This document shows positions 47,109-55,555 of a stretch of DNA of 64,000 nucleotides, in pieces. The stretch covers positions 126,001 to 190,000 of the forward strand of contig WBZZ01005947.1 of assembly GCA_019918135.1 (NCBI GenBank), read 5' to 3'. Origin of the DNA: Paulinella micropora. Lineage: Eukaryota; Cercozoa; Imbricatea; Euglyphida; Paulinellidae. The notes below the pieces were generated by a model, which was not told the DNA's origin, searched no databases, and saw only the letters and a program-made list of their open reading frames with translations. The translations under genes and the position numbers were made by a program. Each line of letters starts with the position of its first letter. Positions within the stretch are counted from its first letter, which is position 1.

Positions 47109-48310
47109 GAAGTTTGTTTTTGTGAAACAAGTTCTTGCCTCAGAAGAAAAAACATCATCCAAGCAAACGTTTCGTTTTTATTTATTAAATCGGAAAGCAA
47201 ACGTTTCGTTTTTATTTATTAAATCGGATTGAATTGATTCTGAAAATTTAACTGTCTACAGAGGGGGACGAACCTTATGCACTCTACACCGGATTGGATT
47301 GAAATCTTGATTCTGAAAATTCAGAGATTCCTAACTTAAGCTACATGGAAAAGTGCCGGATTTTGCGGTAAATTCCCACAGCAAATGGAAAAGTGCCGGA
47401 TTCTGCGGTAAATTCCCACAGCAAATGGAAAAGTGCCGGATTTTGCGGTAAATTCCCACAGCAAATGGAAAAGTGCCGGATTCTGCGGTAAATTCCCACA
47501 GCAAATGGAAAAGTGCCGGATTTTGCGGTAAATTCCCACAGCAAATGGAAAAGTGCCGGATTCTGCGGTAAATTCCCACAGCAAATGGAAAAGTGCAGGA
47601 TTTTGCGGTAAATTCCCACAGCAAATGGAAAAGTGCCGGATTCTGCGGTAAATTCCCACAGCAAATGGAAAAGTGCCGGATTTTGCGAGCACACTTGTTT
47701 GCAGAGATTTGCGGCGCACTCAAGAAAAAAAATTTTTTTGGTGATTTTGGCAATCGAAAATTTGCTAGCAAAAATTTTGGGGGAATCGAGGCGGGCGGGG
47801 AATTTCTGCAGAATTTTTCCCTCCCGCCTCGGTTCCCCAAAATTTTTGCTAGCAAATTTTCGATTGCCAAAATCACCAAAAAAAATTTTTTTTCTTTGGA
47901 GGCAAATGTACGGTGGATTTGGCGACAAATGGAAAAGTGCAGGAATTTGCGGAGATATTTTTTCGGCCGGGATTTACGGTAGATTTCACAGCAAATGGAA
48001 AAGTGCCGGAATTTGCGGAAATATTTTGTCGGCCGGGATTTACGGTAGATTTCACAGCAAATGGAAAAGTGCCGGATTTTGAACCCGCCACCAGACAGTT
48101 CCGGCCACCGGTGTAGGGTTCCAACATGTGTACAGAACAGAATCCTGCCACCAGAAAGTTATTGCCACCGGTGAGAGTGCAAACAAGTGTCAACTACAGA
48201 ATCCCACCACCAGTCAGTTCTGGTCACAGGCTTTATTTGCGATCGGCTGTCCCTTTTTTTTGTTATAAGTAGAGACTTTGCCGTGGATGGAGCGGATTGG
48301 ATTGAAATCT
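47083..48310. mobile_element. Hairpin/40-bp-repeat element, copy 2 (~1.23 kb)
   Basis: Same borders and module order as the element at 18889-20862, but with a single hairpin and a 9-unit 40-bp array (47344-47684). It is almost identical to copy 1 in shared parts. At the right end the direct-repeat motif ggattggattgaaatcttga…ttcagagattcct (48294-48335) matches the internal copy at 47291-47332, so the array lies between direct repeats. It ends the gene at 45435 and lies 119 bases from the Fanzor stop. Confidence 0.78.
47721..47896. repeat. Long hairpin D (in element copy 2)
   Basis: Same family as hairpins A-C, with the A-type left arm (gaatcgaggcgggcgggg). Confidence 0.85.
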
Positions 48311-48335
48311 TGATTCTGAAAATTCAGAGATTCCT

Positions 48336-48453
48336 ACAGAGAGGGAGAGGCAAGGCAACACGTGGCCGACTCACCCCCCGCCCCAGAGGCCCCAATCGAA
48401 GCAAAACACTAAACCCGACCTAAATCGAGTTTGTGTTAGATTTGTTTTTTTGT
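48336..48453 (-). ncRNA. Candidate Fanzor guide-RNA (omega-RNA) region
   Basis: In TnpB and Fanzor systems the guide RNA overlaps or follows the 3' end of the nuclease gene. Here that is the 118 bases between the Fanzor stop and the repeat element. It contains weak hairpin potential (taaacccgacctaaatcgag). Purely positional inference. Confidence 0.2.
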
Positions 48454-49068
48454 CTAGTGCAAGTCCTGCTGACCCAAGGCCAGCAGTCGTAACAGGATGT
48501 TGCGACTGGCGTTCATGTCGCGTCCGTGCTGCAGGGTGCACCACTGGCAGCTGTAGGTCCTCGCGGCCCCAATGTCAGCCCACAACGCCCCGCATTGCGT
48601 GCACGCCTGCGTGGTGAAGTTTTCGTTGCAGACTAGCACCTTGCACTTGCCGACGTATTCTCTCTGCAGGTCGAGCAAACGCCTGCGAAAAGCCGCGTGA
48701 CGCCAGGCCAGCATTTTGCGCTTGGTTTTTCTGGCTACGCCAGCGTTTTGCACCATATCCGCTGCCCCAAACCAAGGCAGCACCACGTAGTCATGGTTAT
48801 CAAGCAGCCACCTGGCGGCTTTCTTGTGCACGTCCTGGACCCTGTGATAGATCTTAGCACGCACTCTGATGATAGCGCGCCGTAGGCGCCAGCGATTGCG
48901 CTTCTTGCTCGTGTCCTTAGCCAGCAGCTCAAGCTTGCTCAGCAGCTTGTCGGTATGTTTCTGACTGGTGTACACGCGCGCAATTGACCCGCACCCGAAT
49001 TCCGTGATCGCGCCAGAGTCCGCGTGGTAAACTGTCAAAAAGCTCCGGACACCAGGGTCGATGCTCAC
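48454..49068 (-). CDS. TnpB/Fanzor nuclease, C-terminal RuvC and zinc-finger part (frame-broken)
   Basis: Carries all catalytic landmarks: RuvC-I Asp in SIDPGVRSF, RuvC-II Glu in VCNENFTTQACTQCG, a zinc finger of CTQC…CQWC form and RuvC-III Asp in HGRDMNASRN. It has no ATG at its start (GTG context); coding sense begins just upstream at the shift, around 49,080. Together with the next feature it makes a complete ~620-residue RNA-guided nuclease of the eukaryotic/viral TnpB (Fanzor) family, related to IS607-type OrfB. Confidence 0.82.
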   Translation of the reverse strand: MSIDPGVRSFLTVYHADSGAITEFGCGSIARVYTSQKHTDKLLSKLELLAKDTSKKRNRWRLRRAIIRVRAKIYHRVQDVHKKAARWLLDNHDYVVLPWFGAADMVQNAGVARKTKRKMLAWRHAAFRRRLLDLQREYVGKCKVLVCNENFTTQACTQCGALWADIGAARTYSCQWCTLQHGRDMNASRNILLRLLALGQQDLH

Positions 49069-50350
49069 TAGACTCGGGCACTGTCATTTCACGCTGGCGC
49101 TGCTGTATCTCTACTGGTACGTGTAAGTACCATTTACCCAGGCGATCGACCCTCAGGCGCACGTCGTGCTTGATTTCGAGCTTCGGGGCTCCAAGCCTGC
49201 GCTCTTGCTTTCTCCAATCTCTGGAGGCGACCGAGTCAGCGTTTAGAAAGCCTGCAAAGAAACCTCGCCGGCGGCCGAAAGCCGTGTGCGAGATCGCAAT
49301 CGTGGACTTGCGCTCTTCCCACTTGCGGAAGTTAACCCTCTTCCAGTGAAACACTTTGCCCTTCTGTCTGAGATTGGAGATGGCGGAGGCCCTCGCCGCT
49401 TGCAAGTCACGAATGGCCACTTCGCGGATACGGTACGGCACCTGGAGCAGCCAGTCACGCTTTTGTACGAATCTGCTACCGTCCTGCACAAAACGCAGGC
49501 GCAGTGTATCTAGATCAAAGTCACCCAAGCACCGCATTCTGCCGCCCAGTTCAGCCCTTCTTTTTTCTCGGCGCGCTTTTCGCTCTTGATGACGGGTGGT
49601 TTCCCCAGCTCCATTGGGCATCTCCGCTTGTGTCTCCCTCTTCTGTTTCTTGGCGGGCTTCTCCTCTGTTTCCAAACGCCTTGGCCTTTTTCTACTAGCC
49701 CGAGTAGCTTTCTCCTCTTCGTGGCGGTGCGGAAAGCGCTCATCCTCTTTGCGCAGCCAAGCCAGTGCAGCATTCCAGGTTTTATGCACGGCCCGATAGA
49801 GCAGCCACGCCTTACGCAGCCAAGCTCGCCTAACTTCTTTATCTTTGGTCTTGGGGTAGATTCTGCACGTGAGCGTCTTCAGCGAGGGCGTCTTGTCAGC
49901 CTTCTTGTTAAACGTCTTCTTGGACAGCTTCTGCTTCTCGCCTACTTGTGCCGCGTTCAGTGCACCGACTTTGGTTGCGGGCAGGAGTGCAAGTCGCGAC
50001 TGCCAGGAGGTCGCCTGTGAGCTCGGTTGTGTTGTTGGCTCGTACCTGCGGGTCGAGCTCCAGGATCCGCACCCCATGACCTTGCTCAGAGGAACAGGCC
50101 AGCGGCTCGACTCCGCTCTGACCAAGCCGCTGCCTACAGCCAGAGGTAGCTGCCTGGACATCTCCCTGGCAGACTCAGTCCAGAACGGCGCATACGCTAA
50201 AACTGGCGAATCCAGAGGCTTTTTCTTCTCTCTGGTCTTGGCTTCTCGTGGCTCCAAGTCGCGGCTCGTAGGCTCCGTGCTGTTGGCTGGGCTAGTTGCC
50301 CCCTGTGCTGGACGCCTGGTCACCTTTTCCCAGAGAGTGAGCTGTCTCAT
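48929..50350 (-). CDS. TnpB/Fanzor nuclease, N-terminal wedge/REC part
   Basis: The ATG at 50350 begins MRQLTLWEKVTR, followed by a disordered basic region. The OrfB-type N-terminal domain starts at about residue 155 (TLTCRIYPKTKDKEVRRAWLRKAW), then VPYRIREVAIRDLQAARAS…KRVNFRKW…AISHTAF, typical of TnpB proteins of giant viruses. Useful coding ends near 49,085, just before the RuvC-I motif; the rest of this frame is meaningless. A +1 shift is needed to enter the catalytic frame. No serine recombinase (TnpA) gene lies next to it. C16 (G16 at 50518-50533) is ~168 nt upstream. Confidence 0.8.
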   Translation of the reverse strand: MRQLTLWEKVTRRPAQGATSPANSTEPTSRDLEPREAKTREKKKPLDSPVLAYAPFWTESAREMSRQLPLAVGSGLVRAESSRWPVPLSKVMGCGSWSSTRRYEPTTQPSSQATSWQSRLALLPATKVGALNAAQVGEKQKLSKKTFNKKADKTPSLKTLTCRIYPKTKDKEVRRAWLRKAWLLYRAVHKTWNAALAWLRKEDERFPHRHEEEKATRASRKRPRRLETEEKPAKKQKRETQAEMPNGAGETTRHQERKARREKRRAELGGRMRCLGDFDLDTLRLRFVQDGSRFVQKRDWLLQVPYRIREVAIRDLQAARASAISNLRQKGKVFHWKRVNFRKWEERKSTIAISHTAFGRRRGFFAGFLNADSVASRDWRKQERRLGAPKLEIKHDVRLRVDRLGKWYLHVPVEIQQRQREMTVPESSEHRPWCPELFDSLPRGLWRDHGIRVRVNCARVHQSETYRQAAEQA

Positions 50351-50689
50351 ACAATGTCACTGGTCGGATGAGCTTAGGTCGTAGTCAGCATAGTTCCCCT
50401 AGCGCCGAGTGGTTCCCCCTGTTGCCATGTACGTACTTGGATTCGTGGTTTTTTGAATGTGTTGGACAAATGAAGCAGGTAGAGAATTTTTATTGGATCC
50501 CACAGGAATGTCTGCTTGGGGGGGGGGGGGGGGCCGGTTGCTTTGCACTTTCGGCCAGGGGAGAAAAGGATGGGAGGGGGGGGCCGGATGGTAAGAGGAA
50601 GAGAGTGCACACTTTTTTGTTTTGAAAGTAAATTTGGGCGGGGATAGGACAGAACGGGCTTTTTTTTCTTTTTGCAAACTGTTAGAAAA

Positions 50690-50880
50690 GCCACCACCAA
50701 TCAGTTCCGGCCACCGGTGTAGTGTGCTAACATGTGGGGGGAAAATCCCGAGATTGAAATTTTTCCCCGCCCGCCAATCCTCACTCATTTTTTTTTTTTT
50801 TTTTTTTTTGCAAACCAAACATTCTTTTTTTGCAATCGGCTGTCAATTTTTGTTACAAACGGAGACTTTGCCGTGGATGG
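50690..50880. repeat. Diverged fragment of the repeat element's right end
   Basis: Motifs ccaccaatcagttccggcca, gtgctaacatgtg, gcaatcggctgtc and gagactttgccgtggatgga are in the same order as in the element's 3' block (20,630-20,845). They are diverged and interrupted by a T22-type run. It marks an older third copy. Confidence 0.6.
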
Positions 50881-52844
50881 AACGTTTGGCCAGCGATAGT
50901 CATGACTGTCGATTGGCTCGCGTTAAATATTTCTTGACAACTAAAGCGCGAAGCGACCGCCTGCATAAGCAACTTCAGCTTCCGAACCTGTTTTTTTGGT
51001 TTGATTATCAGCTTCCGTATCTCGCACGTAAGCTCCCGTAGGTCTAGCAAGGCCAAAGTGACGTCCGAGATTGTGAGAACGTGAAACGTGCCTAAGCGAT
51101 TAGCAGAAAGAACACAGGAGGGGGACAACACGGAGCCTACAAGACACAGTCCAAGATCTTGGCGTACAATCTCGTCCACCTGCATATCCTCGGGTAAGGG
51201 GTACTTGCTCTCCAGCGTCAATGGCACGGAGCGTTTGCTGTCGATGGATGCAGTTAGCGTAAGGCTCCCGAGCACACATTGTAGATAGACCCGAAAGCCT
51301 GTTAAATCTTGGCACCGGCTGCCGCAATCGATAGTCAGATTCTCGACTACCTCTGTAGCATGGTACTCAATCTTTCTTGCGTAGGGGTACAAATGTGGCC
51401 CGCAATTTCGCAATTTCAGGAAGTTCCACCGGGGGCCCTCAAGTCTTGGCAGTTCCTGGATTTCCCGCAGCTCTAGCCGGTGCTTCCCCCTGCCATCCGC
51501 TAGCAGCGCCTGGCGTAACTGCTCGGGGCCTGCCTCGCGCAAGAATAAGTCCGAACCGCCACAGGTCGGTGGCCCGGCGATCACGGCACCCGCGGCCAGG
51601 GGCGCTTGACCTCTGTTGAGGCGCGCGAGTGAGACCCAGGGGCTGTCAATTATGTTGAGATGCTTTGGGGACAGACAGCTCCAGTCGATGTTGTCGACGA
51701 CGCCAGGGCCTCCATTGCAGTCAACAAACTGACACTCCACTACGCCGCCCTGCACGTCTAACCAACCCTGCGGGAGCCTGTGCAGACCGTTGCATTCTTC
51801 AAAATACAAAGCCTGAAGACGTTCACGGCTGCTTATTCTGAGCCTCGCTAGCGCCGGAACAGTTGTGAAATGGATATCGCTAAGAAGGCCTGGTGCGACC
51901 GTGTGGTACTCGATGTCAATTTCTTCGAACGGCACGTCGTCGAATTCAATCAACTCCTCCTTTTGGTCCGCAAGGCCCCCCCGGCCCAAGTGTAGCTCCA
52001 CGCGACGCACGTGGCTTAGCCAAGAGTCGCGAGTCCTGACATCGTCAAACAAGCCCTCGAAAAACTCATCAGTTTCTACGGTATTGGGCAGGCTGTAGAC
52101 CACCAGCCGTTGCGGGTGTGTGCTCCCTGCGGACAGCGCTGCGTAGAATCTCTTGACGGGGTCCAGGCGCTTTGGCAGCCCAACCAAATCGAGCACTACA
52201 TCGGACTCGACGTCCAGGTACTTGCGCCTGAGCGCCTCGTTCTGGCACGCGCGGTTGAGGCACTCATACACTGCGCGCCGCAAACGCCCCGTCCCCAATG
52301 GCGGCCAAATGTCCAGACAGAGCCGCGCCAGCCTGTCCGGTTTGTCCCGCGCTTCGTGCAACCGCTGCAGCAGTTCGTCATTGACTCGCGCGTTGAAGCA
52401 CTGGCGGAAGACGCGAAGCACCAGGTCCTGCCTCAGCCAGTCCGCAGGGCCGAACAGCTGCCAGCAGTGCGAGAACTGGTGCCAGGAGTCGTTCCTAGGC
52501 AGGTTCTGGGCGATCTCGTCAAACACGTAGTCTGGCACAGGCAGAGTTTGCGGCGCCGCTAGCCTGCGCGACCAGCAGTTGCTGCACCGGATCAGCATAG
52601 TTCTTTTGTTCCACCACTGGCTTATCAGTTCGAACGACCAGTTGCAGTACAGAGCCAGGCGCAGCAGGCAGCCGCTACGGTCAGTCAGGAGCAGCCGTGC
52701 GTTGCCGTCGCGTGCATACCTAGTCAGAAAGTCGAGCGCGGCCCGGAGCCGCGCGCCGGTGGGTAGGGGCCCGGGGCTTAGTACAAACAGCGGCCCCTGC
52801 GCGCTGGACAGACCCGGCGGCGGCGGGTCCCCCGCCAACTCCAT
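50853..52844 (-). CDS. Large F-box/LRR-like protein of unknown function
   Basis: About 663 residues from the ATG at 52844 (MELAGDPPPPG). The N-terminal ~230 residues are helical, with DYVFDEIAQNLPRNDSWHQFSHCWQLF resembling a degenerate F-box. The remainder has irregular Leu-rich strands (LQALYFEECNGLHRLPQGWL, LNIIDSPWVSL) suggestive of LRRs. The last ~12 residues (FHPRQSLRL) are encoded by the right border of the diverged repeat fragment, the third gene in the window whose 3' end meets this element. Confidence 0.65.
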   Translation of the reverse strand: MELAGDPPPPGLSSAQGPLFVLSPGPLPTGARLRAALDFLTRYARDGNARLLLTDRSGCLLRLALYCNWSFELISQWWNKRTMLIRCSNCWSRRLAAPQTLPVPDYVFDEIAQNLPRNDSWHQFSHCWQLFGPADWLRQDLVLRVFRQCFNARVNDELLQRLHEARDKPDRLARLCLDIWPPLGTGRLRRAVYECLNRACQNEALRRKYLDVESDVVLDLVGLPKRLDPVKRFYAALSAGSTHPQRLVVYSLPNTVETDEFFEGLFDDVRTRDSWLSHVRRVELHLGRGGLADQKEELIEFDDVPFEEIDIEYHTVAPGLLSDIHFTTVPALARLRISSRERLQALYFEECNGLHRLPQGWLDVQGGVVECQFVDCNGGPGVVDNIDWSCLSPKHLNIIDSPWVSLARLNRGQAPLAAGAVIAGPPTCGGSDLFLREAGPEQLRQALLADGRGKHRLELREIQELPRLEGPRWNFLKLRNCGPHLYPYARKIEYHATEVVENLTIDCGSRCQDLTGFRVYLQCVLGSLTLTASIDSKRSVPLTLESKYPLPEDMQVDEIVRQDLGLCLVGSVLSPSCVLSANRLGTFHVLTISDVTLALLDLRELTCEIRKLIIKPKKQVRKLKLLMQAVASRFSCQEIFNASQSTVMTIAGQTFHPRQSLRL

Positions 52845-52949
52845 TTGCACAGGCAGTTCTGTGGGTACAAGTGTTTTTTTTGGTTTCTTTGTTATCTGGT
52901 ATTTACAGACAATACTCGCGTATTTTTTTTAAATCTTAAGTGTCGACTA

Positions 52950-53000
52950 GATGCTGAAAATTCAACTGTCTGCAGAGGGGAAGGGCCGGAAGGAGGGATG
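52950..53000. repeat. Short fragment related to the repeat element's left part
   Basis: ctgaaaattcaactgtctgcagagggg and the following ggacgaacc match 19,047-19,085 and 47,239-47,277, with a ~24-base insertion. A remnant or independent copy. Confidence 0.5.
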
Positions 53001-53046
53001 GCAGGGACGAACCCACCTGCACAAAATAATACTAAAATTTCCAGAG

Positions 53047-53310
53047 TCATTTTTCTTTGCGCTGCCGGCGTGAACAACGGCGGCACACGTCCTCCGACAT
53101 CAGGACAGAATCACGCATAAGAATTTCCAGACAGTAGTCGCCGAGCGGGGGTAAAATGACTCTGGACTCGCGAAATTTGGTGATCAGGCGTTTCACACCG
53201 CACTTAAGAGCAGAGAAAATGGTGCGGCCGCTGCGGCGGCCCGAGGGCGCAAACAGCGCGGTGGCGAACCGGCACGCCAGGCTTAAGAAAAATATCGAGA
53301 CTAGCACCAT
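53047..53310 (-). pseudogene. Partial paralogue of the 54456-55097 protein (C-terminus) fused to a hydrophobic N-terminus
   Basis: The C-terminal ~45 residues (VKRLITKFRESR…LGDYCLEILMRDSVLMSEDVC) are clearly homologous to the neighbouring gene's C-terminus, with an internal deletion; the 3' flank is also shared (ctaaaatttccagagtcatt against ctaaaatttgcaaagtcatt). The N-terminal part from the ATG at 53310 (MVLVSIFFLSLACRFATALF) is unrelated and hydrophobic. An opposite-strand frame at 53219-53476 is an alternative. Probably a decayed duplicate. Confidence 0.45.
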
Positions 53311-53859
53311 CGCGCCCCACAACGCCAACGCAGCAGCCCCGCCGCCCCCGCCCGCGCCTGTAGCCAATGTTGTTCCGGACAACGCGGCCGCGCTGGCCGT
53401 GGCACCGAACGTGCTAGCTAACACAACAGACAGACAATTCGTCAACGATCCTGTCTTGTTTGCTGGCCTCGCTTGACAAGCTCGCGCTCTCAGTCCGCAC
53501 CCGTAGCAGCAGCCATCACCACCGTTAGCAGAGGCATGGATTTTTTTGGTTGCGTCCGGGAGTTTTTTTATGAGATGTTTTTCCCTGTCCTTGCCGCCCT
53601 CCCCTTTTTTTGGACAGGCCCCGCGCAGGGGGGGGAGGGGGGCCGTCTGACTAACCAAGAAGAAAAGCCCCAAAAAAACAAGGGGGGGGGACCGCGGCGC
53701 GCGGTGAGAGAAGTGTGGTGGGAGGGGGGCCGCGCACGTGTGATTCGACACTGTGTACACGGTCGTGTGAACGCTGGGTCAGTTCTACAGGGGCCCTGAG
53801 CCAAAAAGAACAAGATCAATGTCACACCCCGGCCCCCCAAACGGCACCAACGAACAAGC

Positions 53860-54290
53860 AGATGCCGAAACGTCCTTTGCTGCCAAAAATTTTCCGGGGG
53901 AGTAGCCGCAAACTTCGGTCATGTTTCGCGCAAATTTGCCGCTAAATATTGCCAACTGGTCGCAAATTCACCGGGTTCCGGAAACATGAGCAAAAAAAAA
54001 TTGTCATTTCGCCAATCGAATTCTTGTGAGAGCAAAAATCTCGCGAGACGACGGCGGGCGGGGAAAAATTACAGAAATCCCCAAATTTCCCCCGCCCGCC
54101 CACGTTCCCCGAGAGATGTTTGCTCGCAAAAACTTAATTGCCGGAATGTCCTTCGCTAAAAAAAGATTTCGGTCGGCAGCCGCAAAATACGTCAAAAAGC
54201 CGTTTCGCGCAAACCTGCCGAAGTTTGCGGCCACAAAAACTTCATTTCGCGCGAAATTTGCCGAAGTTTGCGGCTTTTTTTTCTCTTGAC
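53860..54290. repeat. Diverged hairpin/repeat region related to the element's hairpin family
   Basis: A G/C-rich inverted repeat (cggcgggcggggaaaaatt … aatttcccccgcccgcccacg) with A/T-rich outer arms sits at ~54,000-54,150. It is followed by short repeats such as gccgaagtttgcggc occurring twice. The layout (A/T arm, G/C block, short centre) mirrors hairpins A-D, but the sequence is diverged. Confidence 0.5.
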
Positions 54291-54455
54291 CCAGCTCCCC
54301 TTTTCTGACCCAAAGTCACGGGCCGAGCGCGGCCGTAGCAGCCCAGACACGATTTAAAAAAAGTTATCTTCTGTCCTCGAGTAGATTTTTTTTAATGAAT
54401 TCTTTTTTAAACCATTCGGGGGAGGACCCACCCGATGATGCTAAAATTTGCAAAG

Positions 54456-55097
54456 TCATTTCTCTTGCGCTGCTGCCAACGCGTCCTTGCATTCGGCTAA
54501 ACGGTTGAACAGAGCCTGCAACTCGGCACGGTACACATCCTCCGAGATCAGGACAGAATCAGTCACAAGAATTTCCAGACAGTAGTCGCTGAGCGGGGGT
54601 GGTACGTTGGAAATGTCAGCTCTGGCTAGCTCCTGCCTGGACTCGCAGAACTTGGTGATCAGGCGTTTCACACATACCCGCCGCAAACTACGAAGAATAT
54701 GTTTTTGCCACTCCATGCAGCCTTTCATCCAGCGTATGTATCTCTCGATCGCAGCCCGCGATTCTGCCACGAGGCTATCAGGCAGAAACTTTGTCGACCA
54801 GGGCGCAAAACATTCCAAGGGAGGGCCCCAAGACACATAGGGGAGCATGTCGGGCCAGAAATACGCAAAATCCTCTTCAAAGAATTCATTGTGCAGTTCT
54901 TCTCTCTCCTCGTCAAAGATTCGAGTAAGCTGCTGGAACTGTGTTAACGTAGTCTGGTAATCGAGCCGAAGCTTGGCCTCTCCTTCTTCAGCCAGCGAGT
55001 TCGAAATGTTTTCATCGTGGTTAAAGCGCTTGGCGCGTTTGGCCGCGCGTGCTGCTCGGGTGGGAACGGGCTGTCGTCGTCGGGAGGTACGGGACAT
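54456..55097 (-). CDS. Unknown 213-aa protein
   Basis: The ATG at 55097 begins MSRTSRRRQPVPTRAARAAKRAKR, a basic, nuclear-localisation-like start. A largely helical body with aromatic clusters (FFEEDFAYFWPDMLPYVSWGPP) follows, and then VKRLITKFCESR…DYCLEILVTDSVLISEDVY and a coiled-coil end. No known domain. A partial, degenerate paralogue lies downstream at 53047-53310. Confidence 0.7.
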   Translation of the reverse strand: MSRTSRRRQPVPTRAARAAKRAKRFNHDENISNSLAEEGEAKLRLDYQTTLTQFQQLTRIFDEEREELHNEFFEEDFAYFWPDMLPYVSWGPPLECFAPWSTKFLPDSLVAESRAAIERYIRWMKGCMEWQKHILRSLRRVCVKRLITKFCESRQELARADISNVPPPLSDYCLEILVTDSVLISEDVYRAELQALFNRLAECKDALAAAQEK

Positions 55098-55555
55098 GTC
55101 GAAATCTAAAACACAAATAATAATAATACCACGGCAACTACAAGGGGAGGTTGTGGAACAAGGAGCACCGGATAAACAATCGACTGAGGAGGGAGCTTTG
55201 TTCTTTCGATAGTGACACACCAACCTTCCCCTCCCCCCCCCCTCCCCAGCCGACGTCTTCCCTCCCTTGGACAAAAGACAGAAAATCACTCCTCAGTCTT
55301 TTCCTCTGCTGCCTGACTGTCTCAATGTCGGCCCCCCCCACCCCACCTCCCCGCTTCTTTTTTCTCGGAAATGTTGTGGCGGAAGAGCGTTCTTTCCCCT
55401 CCCTCCCGCTCTTGTCATGGAGGGGGGGGGCCACAGCTGACAAGTGTGCGCCATGTTTAGTCCAACCGAAAACGGTGGGAGAGACAGTGTTTTTTTGCCG
55501 ACAACAACGTCCTTGTCTTCCCCCCTGAACAAGGGCGGCGGTGATCTTGTGAGAC
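55098..55555. promoter_or_regulatory. Divergent intergenic region with C10 and G8 runs
   Basis: C10 at 55233-55242 is ~314 nt upstream of the Sel1 gene and G8 near 55,424 (C8 on the minus coding strand) is ~327 nt upstream of the 55097 start. Purine/pyrimidine-rich; no credible gene. Confidence 0.35.
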
